The position numbers and the translations under genes are program-made. The notes under the pieces are model-generated. The model had not been told where the DNA came from and did no database searches. It saw nothing but the letters and a program-made list of their open reading frames with translations. This document shows positions 49,094 through 57,618 of a stretch of DNA of 64,000 nucleotides, piece after piece. The first letter of the stretch is position 1, and the number at the start of each line of letters is the position of its first letter. This DNA comes from Polyangiaceae bacterium (GTDB lineage Bacteria; Myxococcota_A; Polyangia; Polyangiales; Polyangiaceae), in contig JAWKRG010000011.1 of NCBI GenBank assembly GCA_041389725.1, positions 125,001-189,000 of the forward strand, in the 5' to 3' direction.

Positions 49094-50077
49094 ATGGCCT
49101 CGTTCGACTCTCAGCGCGGATGTTACGTGGTTCGCGTCGTGTACGACGGACCCGGCATGGCGGGCAAGACCACGAACCTGAAGCAGATCTGCGAGCTGAT
49201 CTCGACTCACCGGCGCAGCGAGCTCTACACGCCTGCGGAGCTGAAGGGTCGAACGATGTTCTTCGATTGGCTCGAGGTCGATGCGCCGCCGGTGGCCGGC
49301 AAGCCGACCAAGTTCCAACTGATCACGGTACCGGGGCAGGCCCAGCGCAACTATCGGCGTCGCCCACTGGTGGAGATGGCCGACGTGGTGGTGTTCGTGT
49401 GCGATTCTTCGCCTGCGCAGATCCCCGACACGATGCGCACCTTTGCTCGGCTTCGCGCATCCATGAAGAAGCGCAAGCGACCGCTGCCGCTGGTAGTGCA
49501 GACCAACAAGCAGGATGTCGAAGGCGCCTACGAACCCGAGCGCCTGCGACGGCGGCTGCGCCTGGACGCGGACGTGCCCTTCATTTCCGCGACCGCAGTG
49601 AGTCGACTCGGCGTGAAAGAAACCTTGGTGACGTCGATTCGCCTTGGCTTGTTGGCGCTGGCCAAGGACGAAGTGGTGCCCTTGGAGGCCGCGTACCAAA
49701 GCGCGGATGCGCTGTTCGATCATGCACTGACTTTCGAGGACAATCCCCACGAAGACGAGCCCGTAGACGCGGAGGAGCTCTACATCGGGGCCGAAGACGA
49801 CCCGGGGATGGACTCTGCGGCTGTGGCAGGGCGCTTGGCCGCATCGTCCCTGGATGCGCTCGAGCAACGCGCCCGCAGGGCAGCGCAGCGCGCGAGCGAC
49901 GCCACGGCGGGCACGAGTCGCGCAAGCGACGCTACGAGTCGCGAGAGCGCGGCAGCGAGTCGCGAGAGCGACGCCACAGCGAGTACGAGTCACAGCGACA
50001 CGGCTGCGCCCGCAGACGTCGTGACCGTCCCGGCGCGCAAGCGCCGCGGCAAGAAGGCGAAGAACGCGCGCAAGTAG
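49094..50077 (+). CDS. MglA-like Ras-family GTPase with long C-terminal tail
   Basis: The product has 327 residues. The G-domain (about 10-195) has the P-loop 'GPGMAGKTT' (19-27), the MglA-type G3 motif 'TVPGQ' (78-82), in which the usual Asp of DxxG is absent, and the G4 motif 'NKQD' (138-141). The family controls polarity and gliding in myxobacteria, with roadblock MglB-type GAPs. Residues about 230-327 form a low-complexity tail of repeated 'ASDAT', 'SRES' units followed by a basic end 'ARKRRGKKAKNARK', which is unusual for MglA. A membrane or nucleoid contact for the tail is only a guess. No mglB gene is adjacent. Confidence 0.9.
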   Translation: MASFDSQRGCYVVRVVYDGPGMAGKTTNLKQICELISTHRRSELYTPAELKGRTMFFDWLEVDAPPVAGKPTKFQLITVPGQAQRNYRRRPLVEMADVVVFVCDSSPAQIPDTMRTFARLRASMKKRKRPLPLVVQTNKQDVEGAYEPERLRRRLRLDADVPFISATAVSRLGVKETLVTSIRLGLLALAKDEVVPLEAAYQSADALFDHALTFEDNPHEDEPVDAEELYIGAEDDPGMDSAAVAGRLAASSLDALEQRARRAAQRASDATAGTSRASDATSRESAAASRESDATASTSHSDTAAPADVVTVPARKRRGKKAKNARK

Positions 50078-50245
50078 CAGCGCCAAGTCGGGGGAGCGCG
50101 ATCTCGGCGCCGACGAGGTCGTGCCGACGCAAATTCGGGCCGGCCCGGCCAGTGCTCGACGCGCCTCGGGGGATTTCACTATGGTTCTGACCTCTGACGC
50201 GAGCTAGCCCTGTTGCGACGCGCACGGCGCGGAAAGGGCGAGCAG

Positions 50246-50872
50246 ATGAGGAAGATCGCAATCGCGGCGGGCTTGGTGCTCGGCGCGCTTTTCTTGGGGG
50301 CCAGCGCGGTGGGAAAGCCTCCGCCAAAGTCCAAACCAATCGCAGCAAAAGTCCGGGCGGGAAAGCTGTCCGCCGCGGCGCGCGCAAGATTGAAGTTAGC
50401 GGAGAACTTCCGGGCACCCACTGTGGCTCCGCAGCCCCAACTCAACACTGTCAGGATTCGCGCAGATCTGATGGGCGTGGAGGAAAGCCAAGTATTGACT
50501 CCGATGCGCCTCGATCCACAGCACGGGAAGTTCGGTCAAGCCGGCGTGACAGGCTTGATCTCCTTCGAGAAGTTCACCCGAGTCCTTCCGGCTCTGCAAG
50601 GTGCTCTCGCCAATCGAGAATCCTTCGTGCGGCTCCTACTGCACGGTCTGAAGCCCGGGAAGCGCTATCTGTTCGAGTGCCAGGTCGAGATCAGCGGTGA
50701 CGTGACCTTGGCAGACGTCGCGACCTCCCTGGGGGTTACTCTGAAGAGTGGAGGACTGTCGACCATCGCTTACGTCCACGAGGCCACGACCTCGGATCTC
50801 GAGCTGCATCTCTACGGCACTGGCCAGGCCACGTACGGCATCTACGGATGCGACATCTCACAGCAGCGTTGA
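50246..50872 (+). CDS. Small exported protein of unknown function
   Basis: The product has 208 residues from the ATG at 50246, preceded by AAAGG. The signal 'LVLGALFLGASAVGKPPPK' is followed by a basic Ala/Lys-rich stretch, then a beta-rich domain ('RIRADLMGVEESQVLTPMRL', 'RYLFECQVEISGDVTLADVA', 'LHLYGTGQATYGIYGC'). No catalytic motif. It converges on the RCC1-lipoprotein gene. Nothing can be said about its role beyond likely export. Confidence 0.65.
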   Translation: MRKIAIAAGLVLGALFLGASAVGKPPPKSKPIAAKVRAGKLSAAARARLKLAENFRAPTVAPQPQLNTVRIRADLMGVEESQVLTPMRLDPQHGKFGQAGVTGLISFEKFTRVLPALQGALANRESFVRLLLHGLKPGKRYLFECQVEISGDVTLADVATSLGVTLKSGGLSTIAYVHEATTSDLELHLYGTGQATYGIYGCDISQQR

Positions 50873-50899
50873 GCGACGTAGCCACAGAGGCGGGCACGG

Positions 50900-52357
50900 T
50901 CACAACTTGGCGGTGACTGGCGTGGTACTGTCCACCTTCGTTCCATTGCCAAGCTGGCCGTCCGAGTTGTAGCCCCAGCACTTCAGCACGCCGAGTCGAA
51001 ACGCGCAGGAATGGCGATAGCCCGCCGCAATGTCAGTGACGCCGTTGGTGAGAGCACTGATGTTGACAGGTGTGGTGCTGCCGGTGATTCCACTGGCGGC
51101 TAGCTGCCCGCCCGAATTGTCACCCCAGCACTTGGCGGCGCCGGACTGCACGGCGCAGGTGTGCTCATAGCCGCCAGATACCACGGACACGTTCGCTCCG
51201 AGTCCGACCACCGCAACGGGAGTGTTCCGTGGCAACTTGCTGTCATCGCCTAGCTGTCCCTTGGCGTTGTCACCCCAACACTTGAGAGCGCCATTGTGAA
51301 TGGCACAAGTATGACCGATGCCTGCCGAGATGGCGGTGACGCCGGAGCCAAGACCGGACACGGTCGCTGGCGTGGTGCTGCCCGGGGACGAGCCGATGCC
51401 GAGCTGCCCGAGGGCGTTGTCGCCCCAGCACTTGGCAGCGCCATTGTGGATCGCGCAGGTGTGATAGTAGCCAGCAGTGATCGCAGTGACGCCGGCGCTC
51501 AGTCCCGAGACGCCAACGGGAGTCGTGCGGAGATTCCCGCTGGTTCCGTCGCCAATCTCGCCCTTGGTGTTGTTGCCCCAGCACTTGGCAGCGCCTCCTT
51601 GAACGGCGCAGCTGTGCTTGTTGCCGGCGGCAACGGCCGTGGCGTTGGCACCGAGTCCAATCACCGCAACCGGAGTATGTATCCAGTTGCTGGAGCTGGT
51701 ACCGCTGGCGCCGTTACCTAGCTGCCCCGCGGAGCCATCGCCCCAGCACTGCACGCCGCCCGACTGAACGGCACAGGTATGTCCCCAACCCGCCGCGATC
51801 GCAGAAACGTTCGCGCTGAAACCAGAGACCGCAGTGGGCGTCGGAGTCGTCGCATACGACCCGATGCCCAGCTGTCCAAAACTGTTGCGTCCCCAACACT
51901 TCAAGGGCCCGCTCGCCGGAAGGGCGCACGAGTGACCGAAGTCGACGGACAATGGCCGGAGTGATCCGCTCGAGCCGCCCGTGCCGACGGTCCCGCCTGT
52001 GCCGACGGTTCCGCCCGTGCCGATGGTTCCGCCCGTCGCGCCGGTCGCACCGGTTGCGCCCGTTGCGCCCGTTGCGCCCGTTGCGCCCGTTGCACCGGTT
52101 GCACCCGTTCCACCGGTAGCGCCAGTGGCGCCTGTCGCGCCGTTGCCACCTGTAGCACCCGTTCCACTCGTGGCGCCGTTGCCTCCCGTCAGGCCAAACC
52201 CGCCGCCACCCGCGATGGATCCACCGCTTCCGCTGGACGCGCCACCGCCGTCGGCCCCTGGCTGACCTTTGGCGTCGTCGAGATCATTCGCGAGCGAACA
52301 CGCACCAACAGCTGAAAGACTCAGGGCGATGACCCAGCGCGCGGAAGTGGCGATCAT
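50900..52357 (-). CDS. RCC1-repeat lipoprotein with collagen-like Gly-Ala-Thr linker
   Basis: The product has 485 residues from the ATG at 52357; an in-frame start at 52411 adds 18 residues. The lipobox is 'LSAVGAC' (Cys20). Residues about 50-130 are a linker built on the triplet Gly-Ala-Thr and Gly-Thr-Val/Gly, encoded by a visible tandem repeat at 52000-52180. The C-terminal 350 residues carry seven RCC1 repeats, each opening 'H-[ST]CA-' and closing 'KCWG-N--GQLG', forming a seven-bladed propeller with two Cys per blade. In bacteria such propellers are secreted binding proteins; here no guanine-exchange function is implied. Confidence 0.88.
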   Translation of the reverse strand: MIATSARWVIALSLSAVGACSLANDLDDAKGQPGADGGGASSGSGGSIAGGGGFGLTGGNGATSGTGATGGNGATGATGATGGTGATGATGATGATGATGATGATGATGGTIGTGGTVGTGGTVGTGGSSGSLRPLSVDFGHSCALPASGPLKCWGRNSFGQLGIGSYATTPTPTAVSGFSANVSAIAAGWGHTCAVQSGGVQCWGDGSAGQLGNGASGTSSSNWIHTPVAVIGLGANATAVAAGNKHSCAVQGGAAKCWGNNTKGEIGDGTSGNLRTTPVGVSGLSAGVTAITAGYYHTCAIHNGAAKCWGDNALGQLGIGSSPGSTTPATVSGLGSGVTAISAGIGHTCAIHNGALKCWGDNAKGQLGDDSKLPRNTPVAVVGLGANVSVVSGGYEHTCAVQSGAAKCWGDNSGGQLAASGITGSTTPVNISALTNGVTDIAAGYRHSCAFRLGVLKCWGYNSDGQLGNGTKVDSTTPVTAKL

Positions 52358-52535
52358 GGTTGGGATACTCCGCTTCCAGGGTATCACCTGACCGACGACG
52401 GGTTGCCGCACTCACGCCATGATCTTCGTCAACTCGACGAATGTTCTGGAATCCAGCGGCCTCGTGGGCCGCGGATGCGGCATTGGCACCCGCCCTAACG
52501 GCGGTGGCGGTCGGACGTCCACTCCTCCGGGCCTG

Positions 52536-53327
52536 TCACTGAGGAGGGGTGTTGGCATCGTCGATACCCTCGGCCGAGCGCTGCGCGTGACGCAACCGCT
52601 CGGCTTCTGCAATCAGCGCTTCGACGAACACGTTGAACTCGTTCAGATAGGGCGCCACCTTGAGGAGCCGCCTCCCGTCGTGCCCGATGATGAGCAGCGA
52701 GTTGAACCGCCCCCATTGCAGGCGCTCGATGGCCGTCCACGGCACCACCGTTCGCCGTCCGAACGGACTCGTCCGGAGGAGTCCGCTGGCGCCGACACGG
52801 ATCTCCTCTGGACGCATGCGCGCGAGAAGGAGAGACATCAGTGCAAAGCCTGCAAACATGAGCGCGGCGAGCAGCGCCCACCCGCGCTGAGAACGTCGAA
52901 CATGCCCCGTCAAGAGCGACACCGTGGGTAGCATCGCCATGGCCGCGCACATGTAGAAGTTGGCCTTGTGCAATATCGGCGGGGGCATCGGGTATCTGAA
53001 CACGCGTGGGGCCTGGGCGCGCGGATCTTGGTGTGCGGGCACGACCTCGTCCAAGACGAGGCGTACGAGAGCCGCTTCGTTGGGCTCAGCTTTCGCGAGC
53101 TCGACTTCACGTTCCTGAAGCGGGAGATCTGCCAACGCCTTCACACGAGCAGCCTGACGTCGTCCTTCGCGACCTCCCCACCAGAAGTTCACGGCCAGTT
53201 GCGCCACAATCGCGAACACCAAAACGATCAGCGCGAAGCCCCATCCCGCGAACTGCCTGACGACAACAAGAACGGGGATTAGCAAGAACCAGGGAAGCCA
53301 GTCCAAGCCCCGTATGCCCTTCGCCAC
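52536..53327 (-). CDS. Membrane protein with PH-like C-terminal region
   Basis: The product has 263 residues. It has two N-terminal helices ('WLPWFLLIPVLVVVRQF', 'ALIVLVFAIVAQLAVNFWW'), a cytoplasmic helical segment, two more helices ('FYMCAAMAMLPTVSLLTGHV', 'WALLAALMFAGFALMSLLL') and a C-terminal beta region ('RMRPEEIRVGASGLLRTSPF', 'VVPWTAIERLQWGRFNSLLI') with the 'I-V---GLLRTSPFG-RTVVPW--I---' pattern of bacterial PH-like (DUF304/YdbT-type) domains. Function unknown. It stands alone, 37 bp upstream of the hipA stop. Confidence 0.68.
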   Translation of the reverse strand: MAKGIRGLDWLPWFLLIPVLVVVRQFAGWGFALIVLVFAIVAQLAVNFWWGGREGRRQAARVKALADLPLQEREVELAKAEPNEAALVRLVLDEVVPAHQDPRAQAPRVFRYPMPPPILHKANFYMCAAMAMLPTVSLLTGHVRRSQRGWALLAALMFAGFALMSLLLARMRPEEIRVGASGLLRTSPFGRRTVVPWTAIERLQWGRFNSLLIIGHDGRRLLKVAPYLNEFNVFVEALIAEAERLRHAQRSAEGIDDANTPPQ

Positions 53328-53364
53328 GGGAGTAGCCTACCAGGGTCCCGGCCGATGCTCTGCC

Positions 53365-54624
53365 TCAGCCGCGTCCGAACACGCTGCGCTCGGTCCATTG
53401 GCAACGATCGCGAATGCTCTCTTCCAGCCTGTCTAGGGCGGGATTGTCGCCGAAGCGGTCGGCATAGACTGCACGAGTCGCTCGAGCGTGCGAGGGCAGG
53501 TCCGCCGCGAATTGGCGCAATCGCTCGAGCAGACGCTTTGCTGGCACGCCCAGAGCCTGCGCGAACAGAGTCCAGTCCTTGCGCGTCACTTGCTCAGGCA
53601 CGCTGTTGTCGCCGATGAAGAATGCGAGCTTGCGATCGTATCGCATCCCGAGACGGTTCAAGAACTCGATGCACACCAAGTCGTAGAATGGCGCGAGCCT
53701 TGGCACGAAGGGGTCCGATGCGTAGAGCAGTGCCAGGTTCTTCGCGTGCCCGTCGGAGTTGCCCACGAGATAGTTGAACAGCTGCCAGTCGCGAAGCGCC
53801 CCGATGTCGGCAATGGGGTTGGCCGACTGCTGGCGGACCAATGTGGCGACCATGCTCATGTTGGGACCGCCGTGTTCTTGGTACTTGAGGTGACGTGAAA
53901 TGCCCAACGCCTGGGTCATGTCTTCCTGATGCATACGTCTCGGATTCCCCTCGGCATCCGTCTCACGGTCGTAGCGGGTCACCAGAAGATACGGCGCCGC
54001 GGCATCACCCCGGTGATGATGCAAGCTTGCCTCGCATACCGGCAGTCCCAGGCGCCTAGCCATGTCGTTGGCTGCCCACTCGGCGAAGCAAACCCATGGC
54101 AGCGCTTCCAGCTTGAGGATGTGGCTGGACGGCGCGCCCCCACTGGGAAGCCACAGCTGGCCAGCCTCGACGCGCACTGCAAGTTTGTGTTGCGCGCCGG
54201 CTAGGGAGAATCGAGGACGCTCGGCGGACCGTGGCAATACTTGTCCCCCAGTTTCGATCAGTCGCGAAAGGTCATCCGCCGTGATGGGTACGGCCGGCGC
54301 CTCGGAGTGCGGCTGGTCGTCGTCGACCGTCACGGCCAAGGCACCGGCACAGTCGAGACCGATCTCGAGCAGAAGCCCGAGGTCGTCGTCATTGCGCAAG
54401 CGGAGCTGGCGGCAGATCCGTTCGCGCGCCACCCCCTCTGGCAGCAGGCCAGCGAAGAACTCGTGCGCGTCGTGCTCGCCACCGACCAGTGGGACGCTGA
54501 GCGAGATTGGAAACCCCGTGCGAAGCCAACTCGAATCGTAGGCAAACCCGATTCGGCCGTCGCGCTCCGTCAAGTTGCCCACCCGGTGGCTCTCAATCCA
54601 CACGGTGCCGTGGCGCGGGGTCAT
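53365..54624 (-). CDS. hipA: HipA-type serine/threonine kinase toxin
   Basis: This 419-residue kinase is the toxin of a hipBA module. Residues 140-147 'SLAGAQHK' carry the Ser that becomes autophosphorylated and the ATP-site Lys147. The catalytic block is 'GNSDGHAKNLAL' with Asp291 and Asn296, and the metal-binding Asp315 is in 'APFYDLV'. Length matches E. coli HipA (440). HipA phosphorylates glutamyl-tRNA synthetase and slows translation, inducing persistence; whether this copy hits the same target is unknown. The ATG overlaps the hipB stop by 4 nt. Confidence 0.93.
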   Translation of the reverse strand: MTPRHGTVWIESHRVGNLTERDGRIGFAYDSSWLRTGFPISLSVPLVGGEHDAHEFFAGLLPEGVARERICRQLRLRNDDDLGLLLEIGLDCAGALAVTVDDDQPHSEAPAVPITADDLSRLIETGGQVLPRSAERPRFSLAGAQHKLAVRVEAGQLWLPSGGAPSSHILKLEALPWVCFAEWAANDMARRLGLPVCEASLHHHRGDAAAPYLLVTRYDRETDAEGNPRRMHQEDMTQALGISRHLKYQEHGGPNMSMVATLVRQQSANPIADIGALRDWQLFNYLVGNSDGHAKNLALLYASDPFVPRLAPFYDLVCIEFLNRLGMRYDRKLAFFIGDNSVPEQVTRKDWTLFAQALGVPAKRLLERLRQFAADLPSHARATRAVYADRFGDNPALDRLEESIRDRCQWTERSVFGRG

Positions 54625-54905
54625 GACCGATCGCCGCTGCGATCGCGCAGCAGGCGCCGGGCCTCCTGCCGCGGCAAGACGATCACGTCGAGCCCCAAGC
54701 TTTCCAGGAGTCTCAGCGCGCGACCTAGCGAAGCGTGCTCCTTGCCCCGTTCGAACTCCGAGAGGAATCGGGTGCTCAAGCCCGTCGTCTCGTACACCTC
54801 CGCCAGCGTGAGCCCGCGCCGCGTGCGTTCGCGACGCGCCAAAACGCCAACCTCAGCTGCGTCCCGAACGCGACCATACGTGGGTTCTTCGATAGGACGT
54901 TTCAA
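54621..54905 (-). CDS. hipB: HipB-type antitoxin and autorepressor
   Basis: The product has 94 residues from a TTG at 54905, with AGGAG 6 nt upstream. Residues 21-75 form an XRE/HTH_3 helix-turn-helix ('GVLARRERTRRGLTLAEVYE', 'TGLSTRFLSEFERGKEHASL') followed by a C-terminal 'DVIVLPRQEARRLLRDRS'. HipB binds HipA and its own operators. Three TTAC-N6-GTAA palindromes lie upstream at 54921, 54970 and 55019, very probably its binding sites. The gene overlaps hipA by 4 nt. Confidence 0.93.
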   Translation of the reverse strand: MKRPIEEPTYGRVRDAAEVGVLARRERTRRGLTLAEVYETTGLSTRFLSEFERGKEHASLGRALRLLESLGLDVIVLPRQEARRLLRDRSGDRS

Positions 54906-54920
54906 GTCTTGCTCCTGAAA

Positions 54921-54934
54921 TTACGAATAAGTAA
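54921..54934. promoter_or_regulatory. hipBA operator 1 (TTAC-N6-GTAA)
   Basis: TTACGAATAAGTAA is the palindrome nearest to hipB (16 bp upstream of the TTG start). It shares TTACGAATA with operator 2 and has the same half-sites as operator 3. It overlaps the likely transcription start region. Confidence 0.7.
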
Positions 54935-54969
54935 ATGGCGCTGCAGGAAGCGCCTATTCTGGCACGATA

Positions 54970-54983
54970 TTACGAATACGTAA
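54970..54983. promoter_or_regulatory. hipBA operator 2 (TTAC-N6-GTAA)
   Basis: TTACGAATACGTAA lies exactly 49 bp upstream of operator 1. On the minus strand it overlaps TAATAT, a good -10 candidate, so bound repressor would block polymerase. Confidence 0.7.
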
Positions 54984-55018
54984 ACTTCGGACAGCTGGTA
55001 CGGAAACCCGGCGCTTTT

Positions 55019-55032
55019 TTACCTATTCGTAA
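55019..55032. promoter_or_regulatory. hipBA operator 3 (TTAC-N6-GTAA)
   Basis: TTACCTATTCGTAA has the same half-sites as operators 1 and 2 with the core in reverse orientation (GAATAG on the minus strand). It lies exactly 49 bp upstream of operator 2 and 28 bp from the stop of the kinase gene at 55060, whose 3' end it may also separate from hipB. Confidence 0.65.
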
Positions 55033-55059
55033 CGAGCTGACCCGCGGATTCGCGTGAAA

Positions 55060-56670
55060 TCACGCGCGTGCCGTGAGATCGACGTTCAGGGCCGTCGTGG
55101 ATCCGCCCGTGACGCGCACGCTGCTGGAACGCGCCTTTGGCCCGTGGTCGAGCCACCACGTTCGCGCGTCTTCGGTCGTCCACGGAGGCACGTCACACGC
55201 AAGCAAGCGCTCGCGGAGTGCCTCGGCGCTTTGGGGTCGGTCCTCGGGCTTTTTCGCCAGGCACGCGAGGATCGTGTCTTCCAGGTCCTTGGGCAGCTCA
55301 CGCCCCAAGCGCGTCGAGGGTGGCAGCGGCGGTGTTCGCAAGTGTTCGGCGCACACCTCCATCACCGTCTTGCCTGAGAACACGGGACTACCGCAGAGCA
55401 AAAAGTAACCAACGGCGCCGACTGCGTAGAGATCCGCACGTCCGTCCAAGGCGTCCGGGGAGAGGACCGCCTCGGGCGCCAGGTAGAGCGGAGTGCCGAT
55501 GATGGTGTTCACGTTGCTGAGGGCAGCGTCTTCCTCGCCCGAAAGACCGCTTACGTCCTTGACCAGGCCGAAGTCGACGACCTTGGCGGTATCCGGGATT
55601 AGGCCGCGCTCGCACAAGATCACGTTCGCCGGTTTGACGTCGCGATGCACCAGACCGACGGAGTGCGCCTCGGCGAGCGAGCCGCAGACCTGGGCCAGAA
55701 TGTGGATCACCCGCGCCGGTGGTTGCGGCCCGAACTCGTCGACGAGATGATCCAAGTCGACGCCATCCAGCAGCTCCATCGCGTAGTAGAAGATGCCCTC
55801 GGGCGTACGACCGAAGTCGTAGATCGCCACCGTGTTCGGGTGCGTGAGCTTCGCAGTGAGTTGGACCTCTCGCTCGAATCGGCTGATGGTGTGCGCGCCC
55901 GCCTTGTCCGGGGGCAAGAGCTTGACCGCCGTGGGACGGCGCAAGAGCGCGTGCTGCGCGCGATATACCTCACCCATGCCCCCTTCGCCGATCTTGTCGA
56001 CGAGCAGGTACTGGCCGAGTTGCTTTGCCTCTACCACTTGGCTGCGCAGACCGAAGATGACACGCGTTGCCAGGGTGGCCACGACCACGGTCGCGAAGCT
56101 CCACAGCGCGCTGTTGAAGGGAAGCGCACCGGCGAAGGGCAGACCCGAAGAACGCGAGAGCACCCAGGCAAGGCCAACGACTGGCACGCTGGTGGCGATG
56201 CTCACGAGCAGGGTCTGCCGCACCGAACTCGGCACCATCACGGCCCGCGCCGTCAGCGTAATGCCCGAGATCTGCAACATGACCAAGTCGATGCGATCCA
56301 GGGGCGTCGACGTCGCATACACCGCCATCGAGCCATACAGGCTCATCGCACCAACGTTGCCGATCAGATCCACGGCGTTGAGCACGATCGCCGGCCGCGG
56401 ACGACCTCGAACCATCAGCCACATGCCGATCGAGACGAGCAGTGCGCCGGCGTGAAGATGATTCCCGCGGTGCGCAGCGAGCAGCGCTACAGTAGCGCCT
56501 GGCCGGAAGAACAGCGCCACCACGTTGCCGAACACGAGAAAGAAGCCCGACAGAAGCGTCATCACCAGGGCAAACTTTCGAATCCGCACCTGAAGAAAGG
56601 CGCGCCCAGCCTCGGTGCCCAGCGGCGCCGTCTCGACGCGTCGATGGGGGCGCTTCGCCTCGGCAGCCAT
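55060..56670 (-). CDS. Membrane-anchored serine/threonine protein kinase
   Basis: The product has 536 residues from the ATG at 56670; a longer upstream reading lacks support. Residues about 30-205 form five to six membrane helices ('LVMTLLSGFFLVFGNVVALF', 'LLVSIATSVPVV...'). The Hanks-type kinase domain (about 220-500) has the Gly loop 'IGEGGMGEVY' (227-236), Lys250 in 'AVKLLPP', catalytic 'HRDVKPANVIL' with Asp344 and Asn349, and 'DFGLVKD' with Asp367. The activation segment and 'GTPLYLAPEA' are intact, so it should be active. Kinase at the C-terminus with the membrane part first is the reverse of the PknB layout. It signals from the envelope; substrates are unknown. Confidence 0.93.
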   Translation of the reverse strand: MAAEAKRPHRRVETAPLGTEAGRAFLQVRIRKFALVMTLLSGFFLVFGNVVALFFRPGATVALLAAHRGNHLHAGALLVSIGMWLMVRGRPRPAIVLNAVDLIGNVGAMSLYGSMAVYATSTPLDRIDLVMLQISGITLTARAVMVPSSVRQTLLVSIATSVPVVGLAWVLSRSSGLPFAGALPFNSALWSFATVVVATLATRVIFGLRSQVVEAKQLGQYLLVDKIGEGGMGEVYRAQHALLRRPTAVKLLPPDKAGAHTISRFEREVQLTAKLTHPNTVAIYDFGRTPEGIFYYAMELLDGVDLDHLVDEFGPQPPARVIHILAQVCGSLAEAHSVGLVHRDVKPANVILCERGLIPDTAKVVDFGLVKDVSGLSGEEDAALSNVNTIIGTPLYLAPEAVLSPDALDGRADLYAVGAVGYFLLCGSPVFSGKTVMEVCAEHLRTPPLPPSTRLGRELPKDLEDTILACLAKKPEDRPQSAEALRERLLACDVPPWTTEDARTWWLDHGPKARSSSVRVTGGSTTALNVDLTARA

Positions 56671-56810
56671 CGCGACCCAGTACACTCGGCCCCGGGCGAC
56701 CCTGCAAGGGGGTTTCCTTCGATCACGAGAGAAGCGGCGGCCGACCCGGCAAAGAGGTTCTCTTCGGTGACGACGCAAGCAGTGCTCGGCGGGAAAGCGT
56801 GGGCCGAGGC

Positions 56811-57608
56811 CTAGCGAGTGAACCGCACACGAACGCGAGTGGCGGACTGCACAGCGCGCCCCCCTTCGTCGAGAGCGGGACGAAAGCGTCCGGTGCCGAT
56901 GCACGCGCGCGCGGCGGAGCCGAAGCCCTGACCCGCGGGCGACTCGCTTGCCACGGACATGCGCGTGATGCTGCCATTGGCGCTCACGACGATGACCAGC
57001 GTGACGATGGCCGCGTCCGCGTCCGCACTGCGCGGGTAGTAGCCCGCGCAGTTGGTGCCACTGGCGAGGCTCGCCGCGCGACTCAAGATCGGAGTCGGTG
57101 CTGTCTCGCGTTTGCGCGCGCTCCCGGTGTTCGCCGTCGGGTTCTTCGTCGTGCTGGCGGGGCGAGGCGAGGTCCCGGTAGAGCCATGACCGCCCGTTGC
57201 GCCACGCGCAACGATGCCCCCGGCGTAGGTGGAACCGTTGGGATCCGTCACGAAGTCCACGGGCTCCGAGCCGGGCGGTGTGGGAGCGTCTTCCTTCACG
57301 GTGAGTAGCTTTCCCGCGCGCGCTGCCGGAGCGCTGTTCACGTTTGCACGCGCGAGCGGTTCGGTTGACCGCGGCGGCTCGTCGGTTTCGTCGGGCTCGG
57401 GCTTTGGCGGCTCGGGCTTAGGCGGTTCCGCTGCGCGCGGCGGCTCGGGTGGAGGCGCGAGTTCGAGCTCCGTGACGATGGGTGCCGCTGCCGAGTGTTG
57501 CGGCATGGCGCTGGCACCGAACGCGAGCGCGACGTGAGCGCCAAGTGCGACGGCACCAGCGAAGCCCCAGCGTGTCATGCGACTTCCCTCGGAGGGTCGA
57601 GCGGTCAT
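56811..57608 (-). CDS. tonB: TonB protein
   Basis: The product has 265 residues from the ATG at 57608, preceded by GAGGAG at 6 nt. The N-terminal helix 'WGFAGAVALGAHVALAFGAS' anchors it in the inner membrane; a Pro-rich spacer with repeated 'EPPKPEP' (about 45-70) crosses the periplasm; the C-terminal TonB-C fold ('TLVIVVSANGSITRMSVASE', 'RFRPALDEGGRAVQSATRVR') contacts TonB boxes of receptors. It follows exbD by 10 nt in the order exbB-exbD-tonB, a complete energy-coupling complex, opposite the TonB-dependent receptor at 59.0 kb. Confidence 0.9.
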   Translation of the reverse strand: MTARPSEGSRMTRWGFAGAVALGAHVALAFGASAMPQHSAAAPIVTELELAPPPEPPRAAEPPKPEPPKPEPDETDEPPRSTEPLARANVNSAPAARAGKLLTVKEDAPTPPGSEPVDFVTDPNGSTYAGGIVARGATGGHGSTGTSPRPASTTKNPTANTGSARKRETAPTPILSRAASLASGTNCAGYYPRSADADAAIVTLVIVVSANGSITRMSVASESPAGQGFGSAARACIGTGRFRPALDEGGRAVQSATRVRVRFTR

Positions 57609-57618
57609 GACAGGCTCC

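Noticed and set aside
52000..52180. Short-period repeats that could be taken for a CRISPR array
   Set aside because: They encode Gly-Ala-Thr/Gly-Thr-Val triplets in frame with the RCC1 lipoprotein. There are no spacer-like unique segments and no cas genes.
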